Positions 46,658-58,876 of a stretch of DNA of 64,000 bases are shown here, one piece after another. The position numbers and the translations under genes were made by a program. Each line of letters begins with the position of its first letter. Position 1 is the first letter of the stretch. A model generated the notes under the pieces. It saw nothing but the letters and a program-made list of their open reading frames with translations. It ran no database searches and had not been told where the DNA came from. The DNA is from Apodemus sylvaticus (Eukaryota > Chordata > Mammalia > Rodentia > Muridae): positions 78,108,936 through 78,172,935 of the forward strand of contig NC_067473.1 of the NCBI RefSeq assembly GCF_947179515.1, in the 5' to 3' direction.

Positions 46658-47609
46658 TAACCTTCTTTCATCAAACACAAAAGAAGATAACCAATCAAAT
46701 TTAAAAAATAACATCAAAATGATAGGAAGTAATAATCACTAATCCTTAATATCTCTTAACATCAATGGACTCAATTCCCCAATAAAAAGACATAGGCTAA
46801 CAGACTAGGTATATAAACAAGACCCAGTCAGAATGGCTAAGGTTAAAAACTCAGGAGACAGCAGGTGTTGGTGAGGATGTCTAGAAAGAGGAACACTCCT
46901 CCACAACAGGGTTGTAAGATGGTACGACCACTTTGGAAATCAGTCTGGCGGTTCTTCAGAAAACTGGACATGACACTTCCGGAGAACCCTGCTATACCTT
47001 TCCTGGGCATATACCCAAAGGATTCCCTGGTATGCAGTAAAGACTCATGCTCCATTGTGTTCATAGCAGCCTTATTTATAATAGCCAGAAGTTGCAACGA
47101 ACCCAGATGTCCCTCAATGGAGGAATGGGATACAGAAAATGTGGTATATTTACACAATGGAATACTACTCAGCAATTAAAAACAATGAATTCATGAAATT
47201 TTTAGGCAAATGGTTGGATCTGGAAAATATCATCCTAAGTGAGGTAACCCAATCACAAAAGAATACACATGGAATGCAATCTCTGATAAGTGGATATTAA
47301 TTTGTCCAGAAGCTCTGAATACCCAAGGCACAATTAGCATAAGAAATGACTCCCATGAAGAAGTAAGGGTCCTGATCCTGGAAAGGCTTGATCTAGCATT
47401 GGAGGGGAGTACCAGGACAGAGAAAAAGGAGGGAGGTGATTGGAAAATGGGTGGAGAAAAGAAGGTTTATGGGACATATGGAGAGGGGGGAACTGGGAAA
47501 GGGGAAATCTTTTGGAATGTAAACAAAAATATAGAAAATAAAAATATATATATATAAAATTGGGATCCTTAGATTCAGGTACTGTATTAGGTATCAAGAA
47601 ACTAGTTAT

Positions 47610-47705
47610 GCATAAAGATGAGTGTCTGTAATCTCAGTACTGAAAAGGATGAGGCAGAAGAGTCACCAGTTTGAGACCAGCCTGATCTCCATGGTGAGAC
47701 CATGT
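47610..47705 (+). repeat. B1-type SINE, forward
   Basis: GTCTGTAATCTCAGTACTGAA, GATGAGGCAGAAGAGTCACCA and GTTTGAGACCAGCCTGATC follow B1 with its internal B-box region. Confidence 0.8.
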
Positions 47706-47929
47706 CTCAAAATTAATAACCACACCAACATTACCCCAGTGGATCCCATGTAAATGGAGGATCCTTTCAAATCTTACTACAGCTTTTCAGTTTATACCAT
47801 AAACCCCAAATGAATCTACAAAAAGCATTTTATTTTGTACGAGTGAGATTTTCACGTTTAACAAATAAATTCAAAATGACAGGAAGAACTGTGCAAGAAT
47901 AGTCCAAAAACTTCCCATATATCAATCAC

Positions 47930-48108
47930 TGTTCTTGTTTGCTTCTATGGCTTCGGGAGAAAAGGCTTTATTTGGCTTACATATCCATATCGCAGTTGTC
48001 TTGGGCAGGATGAACTCAAGGCAGGAACCAGGAGGTAGGAAACAAAGCAGAGACTGTAGAACACTATGCACTGGCTTGCTCCTCCTGCCTTGCTCAGCCT
48101 GATTTCTT
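47930..48108 (-). repeat. Rodent DNA-type repeat, left half, interrupted
   Basis: It is the reverse of the repeat at 34860 (GGCTTTATTTGGCTTACATA, GGATGAACTCAAGGCAGGAAC, CTGGCTTGCTCCTCCTGCCT). It breaks at 48108 where an L1 inserted and resumes at 49062. Confidence 0.75.
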
Positions 48109-49044
48109 CTTTTTTTATTTTATTTTCTATATTCTTTGTTTACATTCTAAATGTTTTCCCCTTTCCTGGTTCCTCTCTCCCCATATGTACCATAAGCCCT
48201 CTTCTCTCCACCCTTTCTCTAATCCCCCCGCCTCCCTTTTCTCTGTCCTGGTCCTCCCCTACAATGCTGGATCAAGCCTTTCTAGGGTCAGGCCCTCTCC
48301 TTCCTTCTTGGGAATCATTTGATATGTGAATTGTGTCTTGAGTATTCAGAGTTTCTGGGCTAATTAATATCCACGTATCGGTGATTGCATTCCACGTATC
48401 AGTGATTGATTGTATCCACGTATCAGTGATTGATTGTATCAGTGTGTATTCTTTTGTGATTCCTCCATTGAGGGACATCTGGGTTCTTTTCAGCTTCTGG
48501 CTATTATAAATAAGGCTGCTATGAACATAGTGGAGCATGTGTCCTTATTGCATGCCAGGGAATCCTCTGGGGTATATGCTCAGGATTGGAATAGCAGGGT
48601 CCTCAGGAAGTGTCACGCCCAGTTTTCTGAGGAACCTCCAGACTGATTTCCAGAGTGGTTGTACCATCTTGCAATCCCACCAGCAGTGGAGGAGTGTTCC
48701 TCTTTCTCCGCATCCTCACCAATACTTGCTGTCTCCTGAGTTTTTAACCTTAACCATCATGACTGGTGTGAGATGAAATCTCAGGGTTGTTTTGATTTGC
48801 ATTTCCCTATTGACTAATGATATTGAACATTTCTTAAGGTGCTTCTCGGCCATCTGAATTTCTTCAGGTGAAAATTCTTTGTTTAGCTTTGTACCCCATC
48901 AAAAGTACAAAACGGCAACCAACTGGGAAAAGATCTGGATATTAGCCCTACATCCGACAGAGGGCTAATATCCAGTATACACAAAGAACTCAAGAAGTTA
49001 GACCCCAGGGAACCAAATAATCGTATTAAAAAATGGGGTACAGA
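48109..49044 (-). mobile_element. L1 3' end, twin-primed, with 17-bp TSD
   Basis: It is bounded by GCTCAGCCTGATTTCTT at 48092-48108 and 49045-49061. From 48109 the L1 3' end reads in reverse, starting with the poly-T of its tail. At about 48898 orientation switches, and 48900-49044 is L1 ORF2 sequence in forward orientation (GGGCTAATATCCAGTATACA). The two parts abut in L1 order with a ~10-nt overlap, a standard twin-priming product. Confidence 0.93.
48371..48439. repeat. Three tandem copies of a 21-24-bp unit within the L1
   Basis: CCACGTATC(A/G)GTGATTG units at 48371-48391, 48392-48415 and 48416-48439; the last two are identical 24-mers. Confidence 0.92.
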
Positions 49045-49061
49045 GCTCAGCCTGATTTCTT

Positions 49062-49250
49062 ATGTACTCCAAGGCTACCTACCCACGGATGGCATCACCC
49101 ACAGTGGACTGGGCCCTCCCACATCAATCACTGTTGAAGAAAATGTCCCCACAACTTGCCTGCAGGCCAATCTCATGGAGGTATTTTCTCAGTTGAGGGG
49201 TCCCTCTTCCCAGATGACCCTAGCTGTGTCAAGTTGACAAAAACTAACCC
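49062..49250 (-). repeat. Rodent DNA-type repeat, right half
   Basis: GATGGCATCACCCACAGTGGA, CTGGGCCCTCCCACATCAATC and GTGTCAAGTTGACAAAAACTA complete the repeat begun at 47930. Confidence 0.8.
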
Positions 49251-52200
49251 ATGCAATCAGTGACTACATTCAGCTTTTACTAATTACCCTAATAACATCT
49301 TTCCTAGCAAAATGATTTAACTCAGATCCACATGCTGCCTGTCACGCATCTTCAGTCCAGAAAATTCCATCATTTCCCCCTGACTTTTAGGACTACGACA
49401 TCTTCTAAGATAATGGGAAAGTTACCTTGTAGAATGTTACTCAGCTGTTTCCTTATAGGTCAGGCCATGCATACATCTTTGGCAAGAATATCTAAGACAA
49501 TGTAAATGTTCCTGGCAGTCTATCAGCTGCCTCATGATTTGCATTTGATGATGTTCCAGTGAATGCTACACTTGATCCAGGTGGTTTCTGCCAGGTTGCT
49601 CCATTACAAAGTAATTCTTTCCCTTTGTAATGAATAGGTCTTTTATGCAAGGATACTTTGGGGCTATCCAACCATTCCACTTGTCTTCTAAATTTTGCCT
49701 GCAAATTTCAGCATTCATTGATGTGTCTTTCATGAACTAATTATTATTATGATTGTTGCCAAATGGTGGTTTCCCGTTTCTATTGTTTCTTTTATATTCA
49801 ATAGCTGGCATCCACTGGCATGGAGAACTTTCTCATCATCTCCCTCTTTCCTAAATCTGCATGGTCTCCACATTTTAATTACAATCAATCCCTAGGGCAT
49901 TTACTTTGATGTCCACAGGGCCCTAGTGTCCCCAGTGTTTTAACTTGGTTTTCCTGTCATTTCAACATGCTCCATCCTGTTTTCAGTCCTTCTTCATGTC
50001 TCAGCTACAGCCTGGACACTGGTCAGTGCTTTCTGAGGCCTCTTCTCTTCTGCTGGTAGAATATGTTTTGCTACAAATCCCTGTGGTTGGCAAGCTGATT
50101 GCTACTAGTCTATTTCGGCTTCCAGAGACTCAGTGCGTAGAATCATGATAAAGTGTCAATATTCCGCGTGAGTCCCTAACCATACCTCGGTTCAGTTGAA
50201 ACACAATTGGTCCACCTTTTCATATTTAAATTTTTCTTATCAGACAGCAGAAAACCTGGCTCCATAAGCCTTCATATATTTATTTGTTTGCTTAAATCCC
50301 ACTGCATACAGCAAATCCACTAATCCATCGGGCCACCTTTCAGTCAGTGACCTTCCCACTATTCTGCTTATATATCCCTAATGGGTTTCTAAGTGAATTA
50401 TTAAACAGGGAAGGAAGGCAGGAAGGAATGACAATACAATGGGAAAGGGGGGAAATATTAATGGGGTTCCTGATTGTAGATAATTCTGTGACTAGAAAGC
50501 CTATAGATTAGATTAATAAAATACAGAAAAAGAGATTTGCTGAATTGAGAAGGTCATTCATGTTCATGAGGTTAGACTGTGCCTAAATAAATGAGACACG
50601 CGTCTGTTATTATTTAAAACAACAAATGTTGTGAGTGGCCCTGCAGATTAAATTCTCTTTGTTTGTGCTTAGCAGTCATAGTTGCTTTGGCTTCATTGTC
50701 CCCCCTCTTAGGGACACCAGTCAGCACAAGCTGCCAGGGATCACAAGTCAGAGTGAGAATGGTATTAAATCAAAGCTTCAGATGTTCCTCATGGGTCGGG
50801 CACTCCATCACTCCTGAAACTATTTCTAGGTCAGTGGGAGTCACATGACTATACCTAGTTTGAGTGACTGTCTATGAGAACCACAGAAATGACTTTCTCC
50901 CAACTATTAGGAAAATCTAGCAACATTTAGACTATGCAGAAACATTTAAGGTATTTTTTTTTTTTGGTAAAGAAATTTATTTCTCATAATAAATACTTTT
51001 GAATTCTAAGGTAAATCAGATTTCACATTATAGGCATTAAGAAAACCATTTTAAAGTCCTTTACTCGGAATTTCCCATGAAACGTTATTCTGAATTCAGA
51101 GACACTTCACATAGTTTCGACTCTGCAATTGTCTCAGCACAGGTAGTGGTCAGTAATTCTCAAGCCTGGCCACAGCTGAGGACCACCAAAAGAACACGAG
51201 CCTCGTTGCCTCGGTGGAGCACACCCTCAGATGCAGAGGTGGGTCTGGGTGCAAGTTAGAGGCTGCAGTTTTAAAGCTACATGGGTAAGCCTAGGGCAGA
51301 ACTCCCATTAGACTCCCCGACTCCAGTCCTAATGCCAGTGTGTTTCCACTGGTCTTTTAGTCTGCATGACAGACACTTTCCCCCAAAACCCAATACCTCC
51401 TAAAACCAGGTGACATATTCTTATACCCCACTGTTCTCTCTCTCTCTTTCCCATCTTATCCCCAGTGTCATTGTGCTAAGTTTACCTGGATGCTTTGCTA
51501 CCTATAGCTGTAAGCTTAATAAAGGTAAAGTTAGGTCTTCATTTATGGAAGACCCAGTCCCTCACATTAATGTCTAATTTATAGTAGGTGTTCAATCAAT
51601 GTATGTTGACTCTGTTAGTGTCTTAGCGCACAATATTAGGGTTAGAGTTATTTTCTCATATTGCTTTCGATTCCAGCATAAGGCTTGGGAGCATAGATGT
51701 GGGATTATGAAAGACAGACCCAAAGTTAAAAAATGTGTTTATTCATAACCTTTGTAAGACAAACTTGGCCTAAAGACAGACATTTGCAAGAGTGAATCTA
51801 ATAGCAGGCCAAACATCTGATGCCTGCTGGGATCGTATTTACTCTTTGATGGCTAGACACACTGCAGACTTTCTTAAGAGAATCACAAAGGCTAATCTAT
51901 TTGCTTAGGTGTAATGAACCTGTATGACTGTTAGTAACACAGAAAAGTAGCAACCACATTACTTTCAGGGAAAAGTACAAGCTATCCTTTGGGTCCTTTA
52001 TGTTTGGCTGCCTTCCTCTTATGGTTCAGCAGAGGTTAAAAAACAAGGCAGGTTTTAATTCAAAAGTCTCCAATCAAATTGTGGTTCCAGGACATAACCT
52101 TCCACCAGAGACCCTCAGGCCTTATTTCCTGTGGGTACCAGTTTTGCCATGTGTAGGATGGGGAACAGGGGGCACTTGACCCCATCAGTGACAGCCCTGT

Positions 52201-52560
52201 GTGAGAATCTGGCCAATAGTTGTCTACAGAGCTATGATCAGTGTTGTACTGAGGTGAGTATTTCATGGGCCTCCACTGCCTGCTCTCCTCAGCCCAAGAG
52301 AGAGAGAGGACTTCCCCAAGTTCATGTGGTTATTATGCCCAGGATTCTTTCTCTGCTTCTCTTCTCCCCTCCCCCTCCCTACTTCTTTTAAGAAAGGCTC
52401 CTGCTCTGTTGTCCAGGCTCCAGTAATTCTCTCTTATTTCAGTCACTCAAGCATCTGGCACATGCTACTGTCTTTCCTTCCCCCCTGCATCATTTCTGAG
52501 TCAACCTGAGCTTTGGATCCCAAGCAGCAGTGTGCAGCGACCAGTTGGGCATGGCAGCCT
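49251..52560. other. Intergenic DNA with few recognisable features
   Basis: No gene seen. An L2/MIR-like tail is readable near 51560-51615 (ATAGTAGGTGTTCAATCAATG). A poly-T run lies at 50957-50966. Open frames here are short and overlapping. Confidence 0.55.
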
Positions 52561-52566
52561 GAAGGG

Positions 52567-52568
<2 letters not shown>

Positions 52569-52610
<42 letters not shown>
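52569..52610. repeat. (GT)n microsatellite
   Basis: Uninterrupted GT repeat of about 20 units. Confidence 0.97.
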
Positions 52611-53162
52611 AACAACGTTGCAAGTGCAGACGACTAGAGACACGAGCCTCTGCTCACTAATTTCAAACGTGCCACTTCCTTTAAGTTATTTATTGCAATA
52701 CTTCAAAGCATATTTTGTAAAATTAATAAAGTCTGAGCAATTTGAAACCTTTCCAGTCGGGGTTTTCCAAAGCCTCTCCACTGAGAAAGACAGCAATTGG
52801 AACCCTGAGGGAATGATTTGATCCACAGGCCAGGGATGAGGGATTAAGGAGGGTTGGTTTATGTTCCTAGAATGCCTTTCTATTTCAGGAGAAAATGCAT
52901 GGCACTTGCATCTCATGACAGCAGGTGGACTTAAGCCACAGAAGTCCTGATCAGCTAAAGGGGGAACTTGGACTCTAGATCACACTGCTTACGCTTGTAA
53001 TATCAAATATAGAATAAAACAATCCAGAGAATAAACATAATGGTTGTCTTTGAACTCTGTGCATTTTGTGAGTGTTGATGTGTTTAGATGCGTAGATACC
53101 TATGTGCTCGTAGATATGGTATCATTCCTCAGTATGTAATTCACTAAGTTTATCTACTTACT

Positions 53163-53222
53163 GTGTATGTGTGTGTGTATGTGTGTGTGTGTGTCTGTGT
53201 CTGTGTGTGTGTGTGTGTGGGG
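53163..53222. repeat. (TG)n microsatellite
   Basis: TG repeats with TATG and TCTG interruptions, ending in a G run. Confidence 0.95.
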
Positions 53223-53289
53223 GGGAACGGGAAAACACCAATGCTACAGCACATGTATGCAGATAGCATTTGGAACTTAGCTCTTCCCT

Positions 53290-53500
53290 TTGACCTTGTT
53301 TTGAGGCAGTCTCTCCTGTTTCTGTTTCTATGCTAGCCACTGCTCTTGTTTCTGCTGTCTCTTATTGGTGGGCTGGAGCTACAGATGTGCACCACTGCTT
53401 CTGGCCTTTTGGGGGAAGTGCACAGGAGTTCATTCTAAGGGTCAACATCAGGTCATCAGCATTCATCACAAGTGCTTTACATGCTAAGCCATCTCCCCAG
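53290..53500 (-). repeat. B4-type SINE, reverse (first of two)
   Basis: TTTTGAGGCAGTCTCTCCTG, CTGGAGCTACAGATGTGCACC and ACATGCTAAGCCATCTCCCCA follow B4 (B1-ID fusion) in reverse. Confidence 0.7.
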
Positions 53501-53504
53501 TCCT

Positions 53505-53705
53505 GCCTTGTTTCCTGAGACAGTGCCTTGCACTGCCATGTGGGACTCACTGGTTAGATGTGGTTGGCTAGCCAGAAAGCCACAGGGAACCTCCTAGCTC
53601 TGATGCCCCAGTACTGGGATTACAATCGTGCCACCACGTCTCAACGGTTATGTGGGTTGTGGGGACTGAACTGAAGACCTCAGCACTGCTGAAGCCAGCA
53701 CGGTG
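53505..53705 (-). repeat. B4-type SINE, reverse (second of two)
   Basis: CTGAGACAGTGCCTTGCACT, CCAGTACTGGGATTACAATCG and GGGGACTGAACTGAAGACCTC follow the reverse of B4, directly next to the first copy in the same orientation. Confidence 0.75.
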
Positions 53706-54031
53706 AAGACTGATTTTTCTGAATTAACCTCCATTGTACTTTGAGAAATGGATGCCAACTTACGAATGAAACTATTCGGGATGTGTGAGGACCTGTGTCA
53801 GTTTTGCTGGTAGTTTGTTTCTAGGCTTCATGTTGAGATTAGGAACTGACTCCAGCACTTACCAGCACTCATGTCATGGAAGGTTGACCCTGCAGGATGC
53901 TCTGTGAGTAAAGACTTTGTGATGTGATGAGTTTGGCAACATTTTCATGTGTTTCTCTCATCAGGTCACTAAGCCATCAGTCAGATTTCCAGGCCATTCA
54001 AGTCTACAGAGTGAGTAATCAGAAGCACATG

Positions 54032-54035
<4 letters not shown>

Positions 54036-54066
<31 letters not shown>
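54036..54066. repeat. (AC)n microsatellite
   Basis: Uninterrupted AC repeat of about 15 units. Confidence 0.96.
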
Positions 54067-54069
<3 letters not shown>

Positions 54070-54636
54070 GCTAGAGAAGAGATCTTGAATCTTCCAGGGA
54101 TGAGGTTTCCTGGAGGCTGCAGCTTCTGTCCTGGGTTGTAACATGCCTTTCCTCCCATGGCTACCTGCTTGCTAATATCACTGGAACACAACTCTCCTTC
54201 TTTTCAGTTGCAGAGTTCAAGGGTCTTTGATGGCTGTGGGGATCTCTTGGAGTTGTGGCTGGGGATGGCTTTGCTGATCTACACACAATTCGGGCCTGTT
54301 TCTTCCTAGTCACTCTCTCTATGTTCAGTCCGTATTCACTCAGGAATCTTGATACTGAAGCTCTGAGACCAGGGAGACGGATGCTTTTACTTTTTCTGTT
54401 TGTAGTGCTGCTATTGCTATTGCAGCAAGTGAGACAGGCCCAGTTCTCCAGGAATTTACAGTTAAGACTCAAGAGTCTTCTAAACCAGGATGCCTCTTGG
54501 TTCCTATGGGTTCCAGGAAATAACCAAGGACATCAAAAACTCTTTCTGACCTGAGCTCCCTAGAGACAGTTCAATTGAGTAGGAACATGCCTTTTCAAAA
54601 TCTCAAAAACAGTAGAAGATTAAGAATTGGAAGCAT

Positions 54637-54835
54637 AGGACTGGAGTAATGGCTTAGCAGTTAAAAGTGCTGGCTGCTTTTCCAGAGGAGGAGAACTTGA
54701 GTTCAGTTTCCAGCACCTAAATGGCAGCTCACAACTGTCTGTAACTCCAGTTACAGGGAACCTGACACCTACACACGTGCCAATGCACATAAAGCAAATT
54801 AAATAAATAAATTATTTAAAATAAAAGAATTGAAA
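54637..54835 (+). repeat. B3-type SINE, forward
   Basis: GGACTGGAGTAATGGCTTAGC, GTTCAGTTTCCAGCACCTAAA, GTAACTCCAGTTACAGGGAA and an AAATAAATAAATTATTTAAA tail follow B3 in order. Confidence 0.85.
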
Positions 54836-55398
54836 GCACATTTATCTTTCCTGTGAAAAGTGGCGTCAATTTCTGTGCCTTTCAGATACATTGTCCAAGT
54901 TCTAGGTACAAGAAGAGTAGACAGCAGGAAAAAAATCAAACTCAGGCCTGAAATCAACTAAGTAGAAACAAAAAGAACTATATATACAATCAACCAAACC
55001 AGGAGCTGGTTCTTTGAGAAAATCAACAAGATAGATTAAACACTTAGCCAGACTAACCAGGGGGCATAGAGACAGTATCCAAATTAACAAAATTAGAAAT
55101 AAAAAGGGAGACATAACAACAGAAACCAAGGAATTCAAACAATCATTAGATCCTACTACAAAAGCCTTTATTCTACAAAACTAGGAGATCTGCATGAAAT
55201 GGACAATTCCCTAGACAGATACCAGTACCAAAGTTAAATCAGACCACATATCTCCTAATGAAATAGAAATAGTCATCAATAATCTCCCAACCAAGGAAAT
55301 TCCAGGACAAGATGGGTTTAGTGCAGAGTTCTATCAGACCTTCAAAGAAGGCCTAATTCCAATATTCTCCAAACTATTCCATAAAATAGAAACAGAGC

Positions 55399-55659
55399 TC
55401 ACTGATAAGTGGATATTAGCCTAGAAACTTTGAATACCCAGGACATAATCCACAAATTAAATGATGTCCAAGAAGAATGGAGGAGTTGCCCTTGGTTCTG
55501 GTGCAAGAGTATAGGGGAATTCCAGAACAGGGAAATGGGAAGGGGTGGATGGAAGAGCAGGGGGATGGAAGAGGGCTTATGGGACTTGCGGGGAGTGGGG
55601 ACCCAGAAAAGGGGAAATCATTTGAAATGTAAATAAAAAATATATCAATAAAAAAAGAA
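55399..55659 (+). mobile_element. Nested L1 3' end with 11-bp TSD
   Basis: Only the last ~260 bp of an L1 (CACTGATAAGTGGATATTAGC to the A-rich tail). It is flanked by AGAAACAGAGC at 55388-55398 and 55660-55670. The host L1 ORF2 continues without loss on both sides, so this is a later insertion. Confidence 0.93.
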
Positions 55660-55708
55660 AGAAACAGAGCGAACCCTACCCAGTTCATTCTATGAAGCCA
55701 TAATTAGT

Positions 55709-56485
55709 TTGATACCTAAATCACACAAAGACCCTACAAAGAAGAACTTCAGACCAATTTCCCCCATGAATATTTGTGCAAAAATACTCAATAAAATTCT
55801 TGTAAACCAAATCCAAGAACACATCAAAACCTTCATCCCAGTGATGCCTCAATATGAGGAAATCCACCAACATGATCTACTACATAAACAAAATCAAAGA
55901 AAAAACCACATAATCATCTCATTAGATGCTGAGAAAGCATTTGACAAAATCCAACACCCCTTCATGATAAAAGTCTTGGAATGATCGAAATTCAAGGCCC
56001 ATACCTAAACATAGTAAAAGCAATATACAGCCAACCAGTATCCAACATCAAACTAAATGGAAAGAAAGTTGAAGCAATCCCACTGAAATCAGGGTCTAGA
56101 TAAGGCTGTCCACTCTCTAGCTACCTATTCAATATAGTACTTGAAGTCCTAACCAGAACAATTAGAAAACAAAAAGAGGTCAAAGAGATACAAATTGTAA
56201 AGGAAGAAGTCAAAATATCATTATTTGCAGATGATGATAGTATATTTAAGTGACCCCCAAAATTCCACCAGAGAACTCATAAACCTAATAAACAACTTCA
56301 GTAAAGTGGCTGGATATAAAATTAACTCAAACAAATCAGGGGCCTTCCTCTACTCAAAGGATAAACATGCTGAGAAAGAAATTAGAGAATTAGCTCCCTT
56401 CACAATAGTCACAAATAATATCAAATACCTTGGTGTGACTCTAACTAAAAAAGTGAAAAATCTGACAGGAACTTCAAGTCTCTGA
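55709..56485 (+). pseudogene. L1 ORF2 reverse-transcriptase remnant
   Basis: The start of the RT domain is readable from 55709 (IPKSHKDPTKKNFRPISPMN; ISLDAEKAFDKIQHPFM). A stop occurs at 55982-55984 and frame changes follow. The catalytic FADD box is still encoded at about 56227-56238. 56225-56485 holds the region after it (NSTRELINLINNFSKVAGYK). Not functional. Confidence 0.93.
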
Positions 56486-56549
56486 AGAAAGAAATCAAAG
56501 AAGATCTCAGAAGATGGAAAGATCTTCCATGCTCATGGATTGGCAGGAT

Positions 56550-56581
<32 letters not shown>

Positions 56582-58699
56582 AAGCGATCTTGTCAAAAGC
56601 AATTTACAGATTCAATGCAATCCCCATCAAAATTCCAACTCAATTCTTCCTAGAACTAGAAAGGGCAATTTGCAAATTCATCTGGAATAAAAAAAACTCA
56701 GGATAAACAAAACTATTCTCAACAATAAAAGAACTTCTGGCAGAATCACCATCCCTGACCTCAAGCTGTACTGCAGAGCAATCGTGATAAAAAACAAAAG
56801 AAAACAAAACAAAAGAAAACAAAACAAAAAACCCTGCATGGTATTGGTACAGTGACAGGCAAATAAATAAATGGAATATAACTGAAGACTCAGAAATAAA
56901 TAAACCCACACACCATGGTCACTTGATCTTTGACAAAGGAGTTAAAACCATCCCATGGAAAACTGGCAGTTAGCATGTAGAAGAATGCAAATGGATCCAT
57001 TCTTACCCCCTTGTACAAACTCAAGTCTAAGTGGATCAAGGACCTCCCCATAAAACCAGACACACTGAAACTAATAGAAAAGAAACGGGGAAGACCCTTG
57101 AGCACATGGGCACTGGGGAAAAGTTCCTGAACATAACATCAATAGCTTAGGCTCTAAGATCAAGAATTAACAAATGGAACCTCATAAAATTGTAAAGCTT
57201 CTGTTAGGCAAAGGACACTGTCAAAAGGACAAAATGGTAACAAACAGATTGGGAAAAGATCTTTACCAATCCTACATCTGATAGAGGACTAATATCCAAT
57301 ATATACAAAGAACTCAAAAGGTAGACTCCATAGAACCAAATAATCCTAATAAAAATGGGGTACAGAGCTAAAGAAAGAATTCTCAACTGAGAAATACTAA
57401 ATGGCTGAGAAATATCTAAAGAGATGTATAACATCTTTAGTCATCAGGGAAATGTAAATCAAAACAACCTTGAGATTCCACCTCAAGCTAGTCAGAATAG
57501 CTAAGATCAAAACTCAGGTGGCAGAAGATGCTGGCTAGGATGTGGAACAGTCCTCTATTTCTGGTGGGATTGAAAGCTGGTAAAACTACTCTGGAAATCA
57601 GTTTGGCAGTTCCTCAGAAAATTGGGCATAATATTACCAGAAGACACAGCTATACCACTCTTGGGTATATACCCAGAAGATGCCCCAACATGTAATAAGG
57701 ACACATACTCCACTATGTTCATATCAGCCTTATTTATAATAGGCAGAAGCTAGAAAGAACCCAGATGTCCCTCAATAGAGGAATGGGTATGGAAAATGTG
57801 GTACATTTACACAATGGGATACTACTCAGCTATTAAAAACAATGAATTCATCAAATTCTTAGGCAAATGGATGGAACTAGAAAATATCATTCTGAGTGAG
57901 GTAACCCAATCACAAAAGAACACACACGGTATGCACTCACAGATAAGTGAATATTATCCCAGAAGTTTGGAATACCCAAAATACAATTCACAGACCAAAC
58001 GAAGCTCAAGAAGAAGGAAGACCAAAGGGTGGATACTTTGGTCCTTCTTAGAAGGGGGAACAAAATACCCATGGGAGGAGATACAAAGTATGGAGCAGAT
58101 ACTGAAGGAAAGACTATCCAGAGACTGTGCCACCTGTGGTTCCAGCCCATATATAGTCAACAAACCCAGACACTTGTGGATGCCAACAAGCATTTGCTGA
58201 CAGGAGTCTGATGTAGCTGTCTCCTGAGAAGCTCTGCCAGTACCTGACAAATACAGAGGTGGATGCTCTCAGCCAACCATTGGACTAAGCACAAGGTCCC
58301 CAATGAAGGAGCTAGAGAAAGGACCCAAGGAGCTGAAGGAGGTTGCAGCCCCATAGGATGAATGAACAACAATATGAACCAGCCAGTACCCCCTAGAGCT
58401 CCCAGGAGCTAAACCACCAACCAAAGAGTACACATGGAGGGATCCATGGCTCCAGCTGCATATGTAGCAGAGGATGGCCTTGTTGGATATCAAAGGGAGG
58501 AGAGACCCTTGGTCCTGGGAAGGCTCAATGCCCCAGTATATGGGAATACCAGGACAGTGAAGCAGGAGTGGGTGAGTTGGTGAGGTGGGAGTAGATATGG
58601 GATAGGGTGTTTTTGGAGGGAAAATAAGGAAAGGGTTTTATTTTTACATTTGAAATGTAAATAAAGAATATATCTAATAAAAAGGTGGAAAAATAAGAA

Positions 58700-58874
58700 C
58701 CTATGAAGTGGCAAAGATGAGCTACAAACAAACAAGAAACAAACAAAATTAGATCCATAGATCTTTATTCCCCCCCTATTCTTCTTTTCTATCTAGTGAT
58801 AGGGGATGAAACTGGGTTGTGTGGGGTAAAGGACAAGAAAAAGAAGACCCACAAAGTAGCAAAGACCAGCTACA
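58700..58874 (+). mobile_element. Partial 5' LTR of class II endogenous retrovirus
   Basis: This tract aligns by eye with the second half of the 3' LTR (TTCTTTTCTATCTAGTGATAG versus TTTCTTTCCTATCTAGCGATAG; both end AAGACCAGCTACA). The first half of the LTR is absent; the tract begins right after the L1 that ends at 58688. Confidence 0.7.
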
Positions 58875-58876
58875 AG

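Larger units (their letters stand above)
45038..47555 (+). mobile_element. ORF1-only L1 (internally deleted) with 11-bp TSD
   Basis: A 2.5-kb element flanked by AAAATTGGGAT at 45027-45037 and 47556-47566. It has a 5' UTR with repeated monomers, ORF1, the inter-ORF spacer, about 40 nt past the ORF2 start, then jumps at about 46822 to the last part of ORF2 (AGTCAGAATGGCTAAGGTT) and the 3' UTR (TTTATAATAGCCAGAAG ... GGAAATCTTTTGGAATG) with a short TA-rich tail. Most of ORF2, including endonuclease and reverse transcriptase, is missing. Either a deleted RNA was retrotransposed by other L1s (half-L1 style) or the deletion came later. Confidence 0.88.
54905..58688 (+). mobile_element. 5'-truncated L1 with ORF2 and 3' UTR
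   Basis: It starts inside ORF2, upstream of the reverse transcriptase, and runs to a standard 3' end (AATGTAAATAAAGAATATATC, 58660-58682). ORF1 and the endonuclease domain are absent. A 261-bp L1 fragment is nested at 55399-55659 and a pure A run of ~24 lies at 56560-56583. The reading frame is broken many times. No target duplication was identified; its right edge abuts retroviral LTR sequence. Confidence 0.93.
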
